From: Granulicella arctica
GTDB taxonomy: Bacteria; Acidobacteriota; Terriglobia; Terriglobales; Acidobacteriaceae
NCBI RefSeq assembly: GCF_025685605.1
Contig: NZ_JAGTUT010000001.1
Coordinates: 1,054,001 to 1,118,000 of the forward strand
Direction: 5' to 3'
DNA length: 64,000 nucleotides
Below the pieces are notes generated by a model, which did no database searches, was not told the DNA's origin, and worked only from the letters and a program-made list of their open reading frames with translations. Each line of letters starts with the position of its first letter. Positions within the stretch are counted from its first letter, which is position 1. Below, one piece after another: positions 1 through 8,550 of this stretch. A program made the position numbers and the translations under genes.

Positions 1-3000
1 TACAAGCAGGACGACACGGTAAAAGGAGAGTCGCAGGGCAAACTTGCCGCTTCCCTTGGCCTCTCCGGTGAGGTCGCACCGTTGGAGTTCTCCCGTCTGA
101 CGGAAGGCATACACCCGCAGACGGAGGCGCAGATGGTGCGGCACCGGGAAGGACAGGAATACACAAACGCGGATGGTTCGGTGACCAAACCCGTCGAGCA
201 CAGGGCCGGGTGGGACGCGACCTTCTCCGCTCCCAAATCTGTTTCGCTGACTGCCCTCGTTGGCGGTGACGAGCGCGTGACAAAGGCACACCGAGCTGCC
301 GTGACGACCGCCCTTGATGAGTTGGAGAAGTACACGCATGCGCGGATCGGCGGCAACAATCCCGCCGAGGTGACCGGGAAGTTCGTCGCTGCAAAGTTCG
401 AACATGACACGGCGAGGCCTGTGAACGGCTACGCCGCGCCGCAGCTCCATACCCACGCCATCATCTTTAATGTCACGGAACGCGAAGATGGTTCCACCCG
501 TGCCATCCAGGAACGGACATTCTTCGAGTCGCAAAACTATGCGACCGCCGTGTACCAATCGGTGCTGACGCATCAGCTACGCAAGCTGGGCTATGAGATC
601 GAGCCGGGACAGAGCGGCGCACCCGAAATTCTGGGCTTCACACAGGCATACCTTGACGCCTCCAGCCCTCGTTCTCGGCAGATCAAAGAACAGATGGAAC
701 GGACGGGTTTCCAGGGACCAGAGGCGGCGCAGATCGCCGCCCACGCGACCCGTGACCGGAAGCAAACCCTCACGGCGTCCGAAGTGTTGGCGGCGCACAA
801 GGAGATGGCCAAAGACTTCGGTGACCAGCCGGAACGGGTGATCGCCGCCGCGCGCGAACGTGCCCTGAGACAGGCACAGGAACCCAGTGTGCAGCCGGAT
901 TTTCGTGGGGCGGTAGCCTTCGCGAAGGAGAAGGTTTTCGAACGAGAGGCCGTGGCCGATGAACGTGTCATCATGCGGGAAGCACTACGCAGGGGCATGG
1001 GCGAGGTCAGCTTTTCGGAGGTGCAGACGGAGTTCCAGCGGCGGCGGGAGGAAGGCGAATTCCGTTCCGTCCAAGGTCAAAAATACAGCTCTGGCCGCAG
1101 CTTCACAACACCTGAGACGATTGCCGACGAGCGAGCAAACGTGCAGCATGTCCTTAACGGACAGGGCGCATCGGCTCCAATGCTGTCCACAGCCGCCGCA
1201 GAGCGGCAGGCCACGTCCCGCGAGTTTCTGAACGAGGCGCAGCAAACGGCCATCCGCGAGGTGCTGACCAGCACCGACCGCGTACACGGATTCCAGGGAT
1301 TAGCCGGAACCGGGAAGACGAGCACGCTGGCCGCCATCCGTGAGGGTGCGGAGCAGGGCGGCTATAAGGTCGAAGGCTTCGCCCCGACCTCGAAAGCCGC
1401 AGGCCAGCTTCGCGAAGCAGGGATCGAGGCCAACACGCTTCAGAGTTTCCTTGCCCGGCAGAAGGACCCCGATTCCAGCAGACATCTCTATATGCTGGAC
1501 GAATCCAGTCTCGCCAGCACCAAACAGATGCGGGCCTTTCTCGAAAAGATACACCCGCAGGATCGTGTTCTGGTCATTGGCGACACGCGCCAGCATCAGG
1601 GCGTCGATGCTGGCCGCCCCTTCCAGCAGATGCAGGAGGCGGGGATGCAGACCTCCAAGCTCGACACGATCATGCGGCAGAAAGACCCGGAGTTGCTACG
1701 TGCTGTGCAGCACCTTGCCACCAACGAAACAGAGATGGGGATCGCTCTGCTCGCCCAGCAGGGCCGTGTCACCGAGTTTGCCAGTGCGCCGGAGCGCATC
1801 GCCGCTATCGCACGGGATTACGCCGCCAGGCCGGAGAACACTCTCATCGTTTCGCCGGACAATCGCAGCCGCCAGCAGATCAATGAAGCCGTGCGCGGCG
1901 AGTTGCTGAAGGCTGGCACGCTGGCCGAGGACGGTCGGCAGTTCCTCACGCTATCCCATCGTTCCGATATGACCGGCCCCGACCGCACCTGGGCGGCGAT
2001 GTACCGCCCCGGCGATGTCGTTCAGTACGAACGCGGCAGCAAAGCCGAGGGGATCGAGCGCGGCAGCTTCGGCGTGGTGCGATCGAGCGATGCGGCTACG
2101 AATCGTTTGACCGTGGAGTTCTCCCATGGCTCCAGTGTCGAGTACGACCCCAAGCGGGTCTATGGCGTGAACGTCTATCGCGAGACCAGCCGGGAATTCG
2201 CCACCGGCGACCGGCTCCAGTTCTCGGCTATTTATAAGGATCTGGGGATTTCGAACCGCGACATGGGAACTATTACTAGAATGGAGCCGGACCGACTCAC
2301 CGTACTCATGGATGGGAAGGAACAGCGTTCTGTCAGCTTCAATCCCACTGAGTTTCGGCAGTTTGACCACGGCTACGCTGTCACATCCCACAGCTCTCAG
2401 GGACTAACCGCAGATCGCGTGATCGCCAATATCGATACCGAGTCCAGCCGCAGCCTCATCAACAACCGGCTCGCCTATGTCGCCATCTCTCGCGCCTCCG
2501 AAGACGCGAGGATTTATACGAACGACGCTGCAACGTTGGGCCAGCGGCTCGCTACCGATGTGACCAAGACTACGGCTCTGGACTTTACAGCCAAGCCCGA
2601 GCCGCCCGCAGCGCAGGAGGTTTCGAAGTCGCAGACCCTTGCGGTGCATGAGTACAGCAATCCGGATTCACGGCTCGCAGCCGTCGCTAGCGAGTACGCC
2701 AGCCGCCCGCAACATTCCGTCATCGTCGCGCCCGATCGCCGAGAGCGCGCCGAGCTGACACAGCTAATTCGGGCCGACCTCTACGCGCAAGGCAAACTCG
2801 GCCGCGACGCCCAGGCTGTAACAGTTCTCATCGAGAAAGAGACTGGGAGCAAGATGCGTGTTGAAAGCTACCAGCTCGGTGACAAAATCCAGTACAAGAC
2901 CGGCAGCCCCGGCCTCGACGGTATCCCTCATGACAGCCAGGGCACGGTTGTTTCCACGACCTCGCGCGGCAATCTCCTCTCTGTTCGCTTCGACGCGACC

Positions 3001-3471
3001 CGCGAAGAAGTTACCTACGATCCCGCGCAGCTCCGAACTCAAACGCGCGAGAGCAGAGTCTTCCAGGAAGAGACTCGCGCAATCTCCCAGGGTGAGCGCG
3101 TACGCTTCGGCACCTACGATAAGGAGATGGGCGTGCGCTCCGGTGACCTCGGGACTGTCACCCGCATCGGCGAGGACCACGCCATGACCGTGAAGATGGA
3201 TTCCGGCAAGATCGCCGAAGTTCCTCCTGAGAAGGCACAGCACATCGACTACGGTTACGTCGTCGATTCTTTGAAGAACGTTCGCGCAGAACGTGTGATC
3301 GCAACTGGCGATGGACTCACCCAACAGGCGTTCCAGGCAGCGTCCGCCAAAGCGGATCTCGCTCTATACACCAGCCCGCCGCAGCAAGAATTCGCTTCTT
3401 CCAAGGAAATCGCAGTAACAGAATTCGCCCAGCCCACCAAGCAGCAGAATGATTTCGGAATCGGCTTCTAG
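1..3471 (+). CDS. MobF-type conjugative relaxase-helicase (TrwC/TraI-like), 5' end outside window
   Basis: The frame is open from base 1, so the true start and probably the catalytic tyrosine region lie upstream; an internal TTG at 82 is unlikely to be the start. The relaxase metal site is visible near 400-470 as EHD...PQLHTHAII (three histidines), preceded by TFSAPKSVSLTALV, both typical of TrwC-like MobF proteins. A RecD-type helicase follows, with Walker A GLAGTGKT near 1297-1320, Walker B MLDESS near 1494 and the late helicase motif TSHSSQGLT near 2385. Such proteins nick oriT and unwind DNA during conjugation. The C-terminal helicase part appears twice (about 1800-2500 and 2690-3330), the second copy lacking the SHSSQG motif. 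No other transfer gene is in the window. Confidence 0.93.
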   Translation, partial: YKQDDTVKGESQGKLAASLGLSGEVAPLEFSRLTEGIHPQTEAQMVRHREGQEYTNADGSVTKPVEHRAGWDATFSAPKSVSLTALVGGDERVTKAHRAAVTTALDELEKYTHARIGGNNPAEVTGKFVAAKFEHDTARPVNGYAAPQLHTHAIIFNVTEREDGSTRAIQERTFFESQNYATAVYQSVLTHQLRKLGYEIEPGQSGAPEILGFTQAYLDASSPRSRQIKEQMERTGFQGPEAAQIAAHATRDRKQTLTASEVLAAHKEMAKDFGDQPERVIAAARERALRQAQEPSVQPDFRGAVAFAKEKVFEREAVADERVIMREALRRGMGEVSFSEVQTEFQRRREEGEFRSVQGQKYSSGRSFTTPETIADERANVQHVLNGQGASAPMLSTAAAERQATSREFLNEAQQTAIREVLTSTDRVHGFQGLAGTGKTSTLAAIREGAEQGGYKVEGFAPTSKAAGQLREAGIEANTLQSFLARQKDPDSSRHLYMLDESSLASTKQMRAFLEKIHPQDRVLVIGDTRQHQGVDAGRPFQQMQEAGMQTSKLDTIMRQKDPELLRAVQHLATNETEMGIALLAQQGRVTEFASAPERIAAIARDYAARPENTLIVSPDNRSRQQINEAVRGELLKAGTLAEDGRQFLTLSHRSDMTGPDRTWAAMYRPGDVVQYERGSKAEGIERGSFGVVRSSDAATNRLTVEFSHGSSVEYDPKRVYGVNVYRETSREFATGDRLQFSAIYKDLGISNRDMGTITRMEPDRLTVLMDGKEQRSVSFNPTEFRQFDHGYAVTSHSSQGLTADRVIANIDTESSRSLINNRLAYVAISRASEDARIYTNDAATLGQRLATDVTKTTALDFTAKPEPPAAQEVSKSQTLAVHEYSNPDSRLAAVASEYASRPQHSVIVAPDRRERAELTQLIRADLYAQGKLGRDAQAVTVLIEKETGSKMRVESYQLGDKIQYKTGSPGLDGIPHDSQGTVVSTTSRGNLLSVRFDATREEVTYDPAQLRTQTRESRVFQEETRAISQGERVRFGTYDKEMGVRSGDLGTVTRIGEDHAMTVKMDSGKIAEVPPEKAQHIDYGYVVDSLKNVRAERVIATGDGLTQQAFQAASAKADLALYTSPPQQEFASSKEIAVTEFAQPTKQQNDFGIGF

Positions 3472-3572
3472 TCTAAGGATTTCTTTCCAAAGAGGGGCCC
3501 TTCCACCGGATGCACGCTTAGGGAAATTCTGCGGGTCCTGGTTGCATTCGAAAAGTAACAGGACTTCCTGAT

Positions 3573-3626
3573 CCCAACCTCCTCAATGAGCGCATTGGCG
3601 ATGTATCACTCATCGAGGAGGTTGGG
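3573..3626. repeat. 12-bp perfect inverted repeat between convergent genes
   Basis: Arms CCCAACCTCCTC (3573-3584) and GAGGAGGTTGGG (3615-3626) pair perfectly around a 30-base loop. It sits in the 204-base gap between the stop of the relaxase and the stop of the next minus-strand gene. There is no T-run on either side, so a Rho-independent terminator is not well supported. It may be a two-way RNA hairpin or a recombination scar. Nothing else is recognisable in this gap. Confidence 0.5.
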
Positions 3627-3675
3627 CGAGCTGAACGATAGAAACAGGGGGCTTGGACGTGTGACGGTAGCCCCG

Positions 3676-5127
3676 TCACAAACCACCGCGAATGCTGAAC
3701 AGAAGAGCTGCATATAAGAGTTCGCCCCCGGCCGGGTGATACCAAGTGCTCTCAGCCAGCCAGTTGTCTTCGCTCGAAGGATCAAGCGCATGAGCAAATG
3801 GCTGCAGGCGTGAGAGAAGCCGATTTCTAAAGGTATAGAGCTCTGTGATGCTTCGGAACCAGTTTTGTTCAACGTTCTTGATTTCCGATTCAATCATCGA
3901 CAGCTGAGCTTGCGCCTCACTTCCGACGATACATTCTTTCAAATACCCGATGATGGCGTAGTCCATCTCGGAAAATGTTGGCTCAAGAAGCTCTCTTCCC
4001 GCCCCATCAAAGTGCCAGGAACTCCAGCGCTGAAACGCCTTCTCCCACAGGAACCATCGGCTCGGTTCGTTCGCTTCGTTGCGAAACCTAGCTAAGCAGA
4101 CGGAGACCGCCTGCCGGTTTGGCAAATTGCACGGAGCGGACAGCCGTACGCTCTCTACATAGGCGATCAACGCGCTTTCGGTTGCTACGGCCAGTGCGGA
4201 TCCTATTAACGCCTGCAACGACGGATAAGCGGAAGGATATTCGTAGAAGAGAGCAAGGAAGGTCGACCATGTCCCTTCATTCGTCAGGATGCTGTTCAAC
4301 AAGTCTGAGAGAGAGCGTTGCTGCTCACCCGACAGTACTTGCCGTAGACGTCGGTCCTCGAAAGCTGTTTCGAGGGCCATCAGCTGAATCAAGCCGTTAT
4401 CGGTCTGGCTCGCGAAGCGGAACCCCTGTTCTACCGTCAACGCACCGACGATTTGTTGAACGAGAGATGCATCCTGGATTTCTGATGTGCCTGCCACAAG
4501 CGCCGAAGGACTGTGTCTATACAAGTAGCGAACCGCCTGGATAATCAGCAGGTTGGGGAACATCAGGTTCGTCATACGCCTTCGACTGATCAAGAGCGTT
4601 TTCCAATCCTTGATCTCTCCCGCCGCTCTGAGTTGAGCTACTGACTCATCATCTGCTCTACCATCGCCGCCCAAGGATTGAACCTTGATCGTGCCCTTTG
4701 TGGAGGAAAGCATAGCCTTGAGTCTCTCAGTCAGTTCCGCGTTGAAGAGCAAGTTGTCGTCCAGTGAAAACCACGCCACGCTATCCCATGGGCACGACTG
4801 GATGACTACGACGGACGCCACGAAGCGCTCAAGCTCTGGGTCTCGAAGAGCAGACCATTCCCGTAGTTGTTCGATCAACCAACGCAGGACTCCGATCCCT
4901 CGCGCCTGATCTTCATCCGACAGCGGTATTTTATTGGGAAGTGGCTGTCGAAAGAACGGGAACTCTTTGTGGAGCGAAGCGAACAGACGGTTGCTACGAT
5001 CCATATTCGACAGCGCCTGACGCGGTTCACCCTCGTTTGTGAGGGTCTGCAGAAGACCCGCAGGGGTAATTACGTCGCCAGGTTCCAAAGCTTTAGATAT
5101 GGCTTCCTGCCATTCCACCAATTTCAC
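3676..5127 (-). CDS. uncharacterised 483-residue protein, second gene of a two-gene cassette
   Basis: I do not recognise a family. The product is soluble-looking, with no signal peptide, no membrane segment and no evident nucleotide-binding or nuclease motif. It is rich in helices with many Leu, Ala and Trp (for example RWFLWEKAFQRWSSWHFDG), suggesting an alpha-helical scaffold. It starts at ATG 5127, overlapping the stop region of the upstream 547-residue gene by 4 bases (ATGA), so the two are translationally coupled and probably form one functional unit. Position between a relaxase and a toxin-antitoxin pair makes a defence role plausible, but that is inference only. Confidence 0.8.
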   Translation of the reverse strand: MKLVEWQEAISKALEPGDVITPAGLLQTLTNEGEPRQALSNMDRSNRLFASLHKEFPFFRQPLPNKIPLSDEDQARGIGVLRWLIEQLREWSALRDPELERFVASVVVIQSCPWDSVAWFSLDDNLLFNAELTERLKAMLSSTKGTIKVQSLGGDGRADDESVAQLRAAGEIKDWKTLLISRRRMTNLMFPNLLIIQAVRYLYRHSPSALVAGTSEIQDASLVQQIVGALTVEQGFRFASQTDNGLIQLMALETAFEDRRLRQVLSGEQQRSLSDLLNSILTNEGTWSTFLALFYEYPSAYPSLQALIGSALAVATESALIAYVESVRLSAPCNLPNRQAVSVCLARFRNEANEPSRWFLWEKAFQRWSSWHFDGAGRELLEPTFSEMDYAIIGYLKECIVGSEAQAQLSMIESEIKNVEQNWFRSITELYTFRNRLLSRLQPFAHALDPSSEDNWLAESTWYHPAGGELLYAALLFSIRGGL

Positions 5128-6767
5128 GGAACCCTCCAGACCAGGTGTTCCGGTTCGGTGAGTTTGTTCCAGAGTTCGAGGAAGGCATCCATGATGGCCT
5201 GTCCGTTATCCACCAGCTGCAGAATGTGGTGCTCTTTGCCCACACCGTTGATCGAAGTCCCGAGTGACCAAACGAGCGTTTCACGATGTAACGTGCGCGG
5301 AAAGATAAGGAAGCGGTCATGGAACGAGGAACCGTATTGGCCGTATTTCCTCCTGAATTCGAGTCGAAGGCCCTCCAGATTGCTTTCTGCCTCCTGGAAG
5401 ACACGGCGCTGCAGGGCAACCAAGTCATCTTCGGGAGTGCTGAACAACCTGCCTTCAGGAGATTCTTTGCCTGATGTCAATGCGCGGAGGTCGGCATTGC
5501 GCCGATGGCAGAAGAAGAGGGTGTCCAGAATATCTTTCGCGGTTAAGAACGGATCCCACAACCAGGCGCCAGCCTCGCAATGTTGGTTGATTAGCCTCCG
5601 GATGTCAGAAAGTGCTCGCTCTCTCTCAAGCCGGAGATCGGTCAGTTCCTTGGCATATTGAACAAACTCTCGTCGTTCCAGAAGACCCGAAATCTCTTCG
5701 GCGTATAGGCGGCTCTGAGTAAACCCTCCGTTTGGGTCCACGTAGGGCGTTCCCACCAACAGGCTCTGATGTGTGATCACGCCAACCTCATGCTTCGTTT
5801 CCGCGCCAAAGGTGTTCCGAAGGACGAACGTGCGAGTGTGGTTCGTCAGAGCGTGCATATTGATCGGAACAGAATCGAAGAAATCAAACTCTCCTGTAGC
5901 AGAAAGAAGTGTCCCTCCGTTGGGTTCCCATATCGAGGCACGATAGGGTCCGTCCCGGGAGGCAAGTGGGATGGGTGTCTCCTCGCCGGTAACCTTCACC
6001 GCGACGAAGGCCGAGACGAACCCGTCTGAGTTGCGTTCGCAGGTCACCATGAGCTCACGCGGGGTCGCTTTTGGATGCCAGCCCATCTTGAGCGTAAGCG
6101 CATGGCCGATTGTCGCCTCGCTGAACTTCGCTGCCATAACGTTCACCGCTAACTGCAGCATGACATTGCCCAGGCGGTCCGAGAGCGCCCCGATCTCGAT
6201 AGGTACGAATCGTCCGATTCGATCCGACAGATCCTGAAGCCTTGTAGGGTCTTCAAAAAACGGGCGCAACTGCTCCTTTTTCGGATCGACCCATTCGAAC
6301 ACATGTGACCCGCTCCAGAAATTATTCTTAAGAACCCGGTTGAGAGGGACCGCATTACGACCGTCATGGGGAACGAACTTCGGTGAGAGAGCCGTCATTT
6401 TGCCGAGTCTGAGGTCTTTGCCGGAGCCGCGCCAAACCTGGCGAGAAGTGATATCAGAGACGAGCTGTTCCAGTTCGCAAATGGGGAGACGGTAGCGTAC
6501 GACTCCGAACTTCCACTCTTTGAGCTTTGCCAGCTCGATTCGGCCTGGGTTCAGGAACTGGGGCGAGACAGTCGCTTCAACGTCGCCCTCGCCCGCAACG
6601 ATGATGGTAAAAATATTGACCGGCTTGGTAGGGTCGTCGACAAAGCCAACAATTTCCGTCACTTCAATGTGGTCGTAAAAGCCGATCGCACCAGGTGTCA
6701 GCAGCCTCGATAGTTCTTGCATATGCCCCAACCGGCGAATCTCCGTGTCCTGCGGCGCGGGTTGCAT
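5124..6767 (-). CDS. uncharacterised 547-residue protein with PLD-like FHDRFL...SLGTS signature (possibly VPA1262 family)
   Basis: First gene of a two-gene minus-strand cassette. The C-terminal part contains FHDRFLIF followed about 20 residues later by WSLGTSINGVGKEHH, an order resembling a degenerate phospholipase D-type HxK...GS/N half-site, a pattern seen in several phage-defence proteins. From memory the C-terminus resembles what databases call the VPA1262 family; I cannot verify this here. The N-terminal 350 residues carry no motif I know. There is no signal peptide or transmembrane segment. The start is ATG 6767; a second in-frame ATG (the MQELSR position, about 14 codons in) is possible. 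The 4-base overlap with the following gene indicates a coupled pair. Confidence 0.75.
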   Translation of the reverse strand: MQPAPQDTEIRRLGHMQELSRLLTPGAIGFYDHIEVTEIVGFVDDPTKPVNIFTIIVAGEGDVEATVSPQFLNPGRIELAKLKEWKFGVVRYRLPICELEQLVSDITSRQVWRGSGKDLRLGKMTALSPKFVPHDGRNAVPLNRVLKNNFWSGSHVFEWVDPKKEQLRPFFEDPTRLQDLSDRIGRFVPIEIGALSDRLGNVMLQLAVNVMAAKFSEATIGHALTLKMGWHPKATPRELMVTCERNSDGFVSAFVAVKVTGEETPIPLASRDGPYRASIWEPNGGTLLSATGEFDFFDSVPINMHALTNHTRTFVLRNTFGAETKHEVGVITHQSLLVGTPYVDPNGGFTQSRLYAEEISGLLERREFVQYAKELTDLRLERERALSDIRRLINQHCEAGAWLWDPFLTAKDILDTLFFCHRRNADLRALTSGKESPEGRLFSTPEDDLVALQRRVFQEAESNLEGLRLEFRRKYGQYGSSFHDRFLIFPRTLHRETLVWSLGTSINGVGKEHHILQLVDNGQAIMDAFLELWNKLTEPEHLVWRVP

Positions 6768-6863
6768 ACGGTCCTTTCATGATTGCGTCTTTCAGCCAAA
6801 TCCCATCCTGGTCGATGGTGTTTATACGTCTCGGAAGTGGTCATAGGCTCGTTCTCTACCGAA

Positions 6864-7481
6864 TCAGATCAGATCGACGTTGTAATCGCGCAGCAGTTCA
6901 TTCAGCAGCCCCCTGTTCGCATAGGCGGTCAGCGATCCCATCGAACTTACGTTGAACGTCGAGTGTGGTCGCGTGAAGATCGCATAGGCGATACGCGTCG
7001 GATCATGTCGTGAGCGGTACCGTAGCCCGTCAGGCTTCGCAGGATGCAGCCTAAGAGCGGCAGACCAACGTTGTGCGACTTTGTAGGATCCCGTGAAAAG
7101 ACGCCCATCAGCGCCCACATGAGTCAGTCCGCCGGAGCTAGCCAGATCGATGAACCGGAGTTCTTCGGTCAGCTCAAGCTTCGCGATCGAACGTGCATCG
7201 AGGTATGCGCCTGACACTGCGGGAACGCCCGTCGTTGAACCGCATGACTCAATGAAACAACAGTGGGGATCTTCCCCAGCGTAGAGAACTCCAAACGTCG
7301 CGCCTGTGGCGCAGTCCGGATCGTCGAACCGGTTGAGCCCGGAGGTTCCGAAGTGGATAGGATCGTTGACGGTCTGGTGGTGACGGTAGAGGACCTCCCC
7401 GACCTTGATCGTGAATATAAGCGGCGTCTGCGTAGGGAGCTCTGGATGGGGAAGGGGATGCTCTCCCGGCAGATCGATCAT
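6864..7481 (-). CDS. RES-domain toxin (NAD+-degrading type)
   Basis: A 205-residue RES-family protein. The family-defining residues are visible: Arg33 in VLYRHH, Glu78 in CCFIESCG and Ser157 in RYRSRHD, together with the typical stretch FGTSGLNRFDDP. RES toxins such as MbcT and ParT act in the cytoplasm and deplete NAD+ or modify targets using NAD+. The start overlaps the stop of the upstream gene by 4 bases (7478-7481), the usual antitoxin-toxin arrangement. The length is close to the family norm and no key residue is missing, so the toxin is probably active unless bound by its partner. Confidence 0.85.
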   Translation of the reverse strand: MIDLPGEHPLPHPELPTQTPLIFTIKVGEVLYRHHQTVNDPIHFGTSGLNRFDDPDCATGATFGVLYAGEDPHCCFIESCGSTTGVPAVSGAYLDARSIAKLELTEELRFIDLASSGGLTHVGADGRLFTGSYKVAQRWSAALRLHPAKPDGLRYRSRHDPTRIAYAIFTRPHSTFNVSSMGSLTAYANRGLLNELLRDYNVDLI

Positions 7482-8383
7482 AGAGAACCCTGCTCCCCGT
7501 AACCGCTGGCTGCGTCTCCGACCTCTTCGACCAACCCCTCCTGTAGCCCCTCAATCGGCGTGGTTCCCCCGAGTCGTTCATTGGGCGAGGTGAAGAAGGC
7601 CATCCGCATCCACGGATCGAGATTCGCCAGATGCCCAAGCGCCCGCTCGAGGCCTCGAATCGTGTTACCGTCCTCAAATTGGAAGCTCGGGTAGCTGTAG
7701 CCACGCCTGCCTTGGGTGAGTGCGAGGAGTTGGTTTGCTGACCGCCGCTTGTCGACGGCTTGCCTGGAGATGCTGAGGACCTCCGCGACTTGGCCCGAAG
7801 AGAGAGCGCCGCCGGCAATCTCCAGCATCTGTCTCTTCCGCTTCAGCCCCCTGATCTTGGCGGCGAGAAGTGGATCGTCCGCGATGAGTTGGGCCGTCCC
7901 CGGAGCCGAACTCAGGGCTTCGAGTGCCACCAGAAAGTCAGTAGGTGCTCCCGTCGCCTCCTCAATGGTGGAGCTTGGCAGGTCCTCCTCCAGATGGAGG
8001 AAGGCTCTCAGGATTCGGGATTGAAACGCGGGATGCTTAGTCTCCGCTATGTCCTGCAGAACCCAGCTCAGAACACGGTGCTCCGACTCAGGCTCCTGCT
8101 CGATATTCAGGCACACTCGTTCGCCTTCAATCGCTGTGGTGACCAAGAACTTATCGAGATTGAGCTTAAGGCGGCTGTGCTTCATCTCAAACAGAACCCA
8201 CTCCCGAGCCGTGCTAAGTTTGACGTCTTGAGTGCTATGCGACACAAGGCAAAGGAGATCGGCCGGACCGTCGCCCCGAGAGAAGGTGAAAGGCAAGACG
8301 CCTTCGGAGGACTTTCCCAGCCAACGTTGAATACTCTGTTGAACCTCATCAAGGGTCCTAGGATGTTCAGAAACGATGAGCAT
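7478..8383 (-). CDS. antitoxin with MbcA/ParS-like C-terminus and long N-terminal extension
   Basis: This 301-residue protein precedes and overlaps the RES toxin gene. Residues about 180-285 look like a RES-partner antitoxin: a helix-turn-helix stretch SSGQVAEVLSISRQAVDKRR (about 195-214), then YPSFQF, then LDPWMRMAFFTSPNERLGG...TPIEGL, the conserved toxin-binding region. Usual antitoxins of this class are about 100-160 residues; here roughly 180 extra N-terminal residues of unknown fold are present. The protein should neutralise the toxin and, through the helix-turn-helix, repress its own promoter; an inverted repeat lies 15 bases upstream of the start. Confidence 0.8.
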   Translation of the reverse strand: MLIVSEHPRTLDEVQQSIQRWLGKSSEGVLPFTFSRGDGPADLLCLVSHSTQDVKLSTAREWVLFEMKHSRLKLNLDKFLVTTAIEGERVCLNIEQEPESEHRVLSWVLQDIAETKHPAFQSRILRAFLHLEEDLPSSTIEEATGAPTDFLVALEALSSAPGTAQLIADDPLLAAKIRGLKRKRQMLEIAGGALSSGQVAEVLSISRQAVDKRRSANQLLALTQGRRGYSYPSFQFEDGNTIRGLERALGHLANLDPWMRMAFFTSPNERLGGTTPIEGLQEGLVEEVGDAASGYGEQGSL

Positions 8384-8397
8384 GACGGCCTCCAGTT

Positions 8398-8415
8398 GAC
8401 TAAGTAATGTTAGTC
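8398..8415. promoter_or_regulatory. candidate operator upstream of the antitoxin-toxin operon
   Basis: GACTAA and TTAGTC form a perfect 6-bp inverted repeat with a 6-base spacer, ending 15 bases upstream of the antitoxin start. RES-type antitoxins commonly autoregulate, so this is a reasonable binding site. The assignment is positional; no other copy was noticed nearby. Confidence 0.4.
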
Positions 8416-8550
8416 TTATTGGTTACACTTCGTCAACTATGCGAAGATGCACCTGCACTTATTGGAGCATTTGCCGATAAATCAATGTTCACGACTATTG
8501 CTCTCTGATATGTAGTTCGAATTCGTGAAGGCTATAAGGGAGAAGTAAAG

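Noticed and set aside
577..2649. Many antisense and alternate-frame open frames inside the relaxase gene
   Set aside because: High GC coding DNA gives long shadow frames; the relaxase frame carries all recognised motifs.
3573..3626. Calling the hairpin a bidirectional terminator
   Set aside because: Neither side has a T-run and the loop is 30 bases long.
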